DNA of 8,090 bases from an uncultured Clostridium sp. GTDB lineage: Bacteria > Bacillota > Clostridia > Lachnospirales > Lachnospiraceae. Of this stretch, positions 6,819 to 8,090 are shown in pieces. The stretch is from assembly GCA_947643685.1 (NCBI GenBank), contig CANRXD010000060.1, positions 1-8,090 on the forward strand, written 5' to 3'. The first letter of the stretch is position 1. Every line of letters begins with the position of its first letter. The notes below the pieces were generated by a model. The model was not told the DNA's origin and searched no databases. It worked only from the letters and a program-made list of their open reading frames with translations. The translations under genes and the position numbers were made by a program.

Positions 6819-8090
6819 GCTGAAAAAAATATATGGCAGGAAAACACTGGCGTCCAATCTGTGGGGGACCGTCTATGCGACCATGCTCACCATCGGCCCC
6901 ACAGTCGTGTCTGCGGCGTTGATGCTGGTGCTGAATTCCCTGCTGAGCCGGTCAGGCCTCACGGTGCTGGAAAGCCGCTTTTTTATCTCGTCCACCACAT
7001 ATGCCTTTTTAACCGCGCTGCTGGTCTCTTCCATTTTTACCACCATCGTTTCGCGCTATATTGCAGACTGCATTTTCCTGGGCAGGGAATCTGAGATTTT
7101 TCCTTCTGCTTTCGGTGTGCTGACCCTCACCACTGCCATCTCCGGCAGTGTCATGTTTCTGCTGTGTGCGGGCATATATTTTCATTCTCAGAATACGGTT
7201 CCGGTACATTTCCTGGTGGTCTATTATCTTATGGGTGTGCTGGTGACAGACGCTTACAGCCTGATGAATTATGCTTCGGCGCTGAAGCATTTTAAGACGC
7301 TCACGTTCAGTTTTATCGGAGGGCTTCTGTTGGCGGTGGCTGTGTATTTCCTTTGCGACAGGTGGCTGGGAATCACGAAAGTGATTGCCGCCTATATGGC
7401 TTTGGTCTGCTGCTTTTTTGTGGTCACGTTCGCTCTGGTCTTCCAGTGTGCAAGAGCATTTGGAACACCGCGGGGCCGGCATTTTGCATTCCTCTCTTAT
7501 TTTCGTAAGTATCCGAAACTGGCCGTCGGCGGCTTTTCCTACATGCTGGGCCTTTACGGTCCCACCATCATTTACTGGCTTTTCTCCGGGATAAGCGAGC
7601 AGGTCAGCATTTTCCGCACGGCTCCCAGCTTTGACATGGCTCTGTTTTTGGCTTTTGCGGTGAACATCCCGGCGCTTGTTATTTTTGTGGTGAAGGTGGA
7701 GACGGCGTTTTATGAAAAATTCGTCGTTTATGTTTCGGCGTTGAATAACGGTACGCTCCACATGCTCCAGAAGGAACGAAGCGTCATGACCAGGGCACTC
7801 CTTCAGGAACTCTTTTTTGTGTATGAAGTTCAGCTGATTATCACTGTGGTTTTGATCTGCCTGGTCAGCGTATTTTTTCCTTACCTGGACGTCGGCATTC
7901 ATATGCTGCACATGTTTGTAATGCTGAGTCTTGGGATATGCGCCGTATTCTGCATGTACTTCACCATTGTTGTGTTTTACTATTTTTCGGATTATGGGGG
8001 CGCATGCATCAGTTCCCTTGTCTTTATGGCTGTGGCAGTGCTTGGGGCGGCGGCTGCTGTCCCGGGTGATACTTTCTATCCATTGCCTCT
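6799..8090 (+). CDS. pelG: PelG: polytopic membrane protein for Pel export, 3' partial
   Basis: The frame from ATG 6799 (MAGIGFELKKIYGRKTL) runs without a stop to the right edge, giving 430 codons plus two bases. The GIGFEL(R/K)K opening is a signature of PelG. Many hydrophobic helices follow, for example about residues 25-48, 62-83 and 107-130, as expected for the roughly 12-helix PelG, a member of the MOP flippase/exporter superfamily. Conserved-looking loops include FRKYPKLAVGGFSYMLGLYG (around 235-255) and the segment with RTAPSFDMALFLAF and VKVETAFYEKF. PelG is thought to carry the PelF-made polymer across the cytoplasmic membrane. Family members are about 450-490 residues, so only the C-terminal tail is missing. 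It overlaps pelF by 20 bases in a different frame. Confidence 0.92.
   Translation, partial: MAGIGFELKKIYGRKTLASNLWGTVYATMLTIGPTVVSAALMLVLNSLLSRSGLTVLESRFFISSTTYAFLTALLVSSIFTTIVSRYIADCIFLGRESEIFPSAFGVLTLTTAISGSVMFLLCAGIYFHSQNTVPVHFLVVYYLMGVLVTDAYSLMNYASALKHFKTLTFSFIGGLLLAVAVYFLCDRWLGITKVIAAYMALVCCFFVVTFALVFQCARAFGTPRGRHFAFLSYFRKYPKLAVGGFSYMLGLYGPTIIYWLFSGISEQVSIFRTAPSFDMALFLAFAVNIPALVIFVVKVETAFYEKFVVYVSALNNGTLHMLQKERSVMTRALLQELFFVYEVQLIITVVLICLVSVFFPYLDVGIHMLHMFVMLSLGICAVFCMYFTIVVFYYFSDYGGACISSLVFMAVAVLGAAAAVPGDTFYPLP

Noticed and set aside
7009..7911. 300-residue open frame on the minus strand inside pelG
   Set aside because: It lies wholly antisense to a clear PelG coding frame, has a low-complexity His/Gln/Lys-rich composition expected from reading membrane-protein codons backwards, and shows no recognisable motif.

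Overview
The window carries most of a Pel-type exopolysaccharide synthesis operon from a Gram-positive bacterium, all on the + strand. The likely host is a Firmicute of the Lachnospiraceae/Clostridia kind. The reasons are strong AGGAGG-type ribosome binding sites, tightly packed genes, a pel set without the outer-membrane export genes pelB and pelC, and an upstream AP2-domain protein of a type common in gut Clostridia. Host assignment is inference from gene content, and no taxonomic marker is present.

Layout. Bases 1-536 hold the 3' part of an AP2-domain protein with an N-terminal Cys-rich segment. Its frame is open to the left edge, so it starts outside the window. After 44 bases comes the pel block. 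It opens with an NAD-epimerase-like (extended SDR) domain (581-1141), then a PelD-type membrane c-di-GMP receptor (1154-2722), PelE (2753-3637), a membrane-anchored PelA-like protein resembling DUF2194 (3681-5381), the PelF glycosyltransferase (5385-6818) and PelG (6799 to beyond the right edge). The order D-E-A-F-G matches Gram-positive pel clusters. Gaps inside the block are 43 bases or less and pelF/pelG overlap by 20 bases, so it is probably one transcript. I see no terminator, tRNA, rRNA, CRISPR array, insertion sequence or riboswitch, and no gene-free stretch over 300 bases.

How the genes work together (family knowledge plus inference). PelF would polymerise nucleotide-sugar precursors in the cytoplasm. 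PelG would carry the chain across the membrane. PelD and PelE would form the regulatory and scaffold part of the membrane complex, with c-di-GMP binding to PelD switching synthesis on. The PelA-like protein would modify the polymer outside the membrane.

The most notable feature is at 1139-1141. The epimerase-like domain and PelD lie in one reading frame (581-2722, 713 sense codons if read through) and are separated only by a single in-frame TAG. The stop falls inside the epimerase fold: its nucleotide-binding lobe is upstream and its C-terminal lobe is downstream, joined to PelD. The native gene therefore looks like an SDR-PelD fusion that is either broken by a nonsense change, split by a restart, or read through. 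The SDR domain also lacks the usual Tyr-x-x-x-Lys pair, so it may be a structural or sensing domain instead of an active epimerase.
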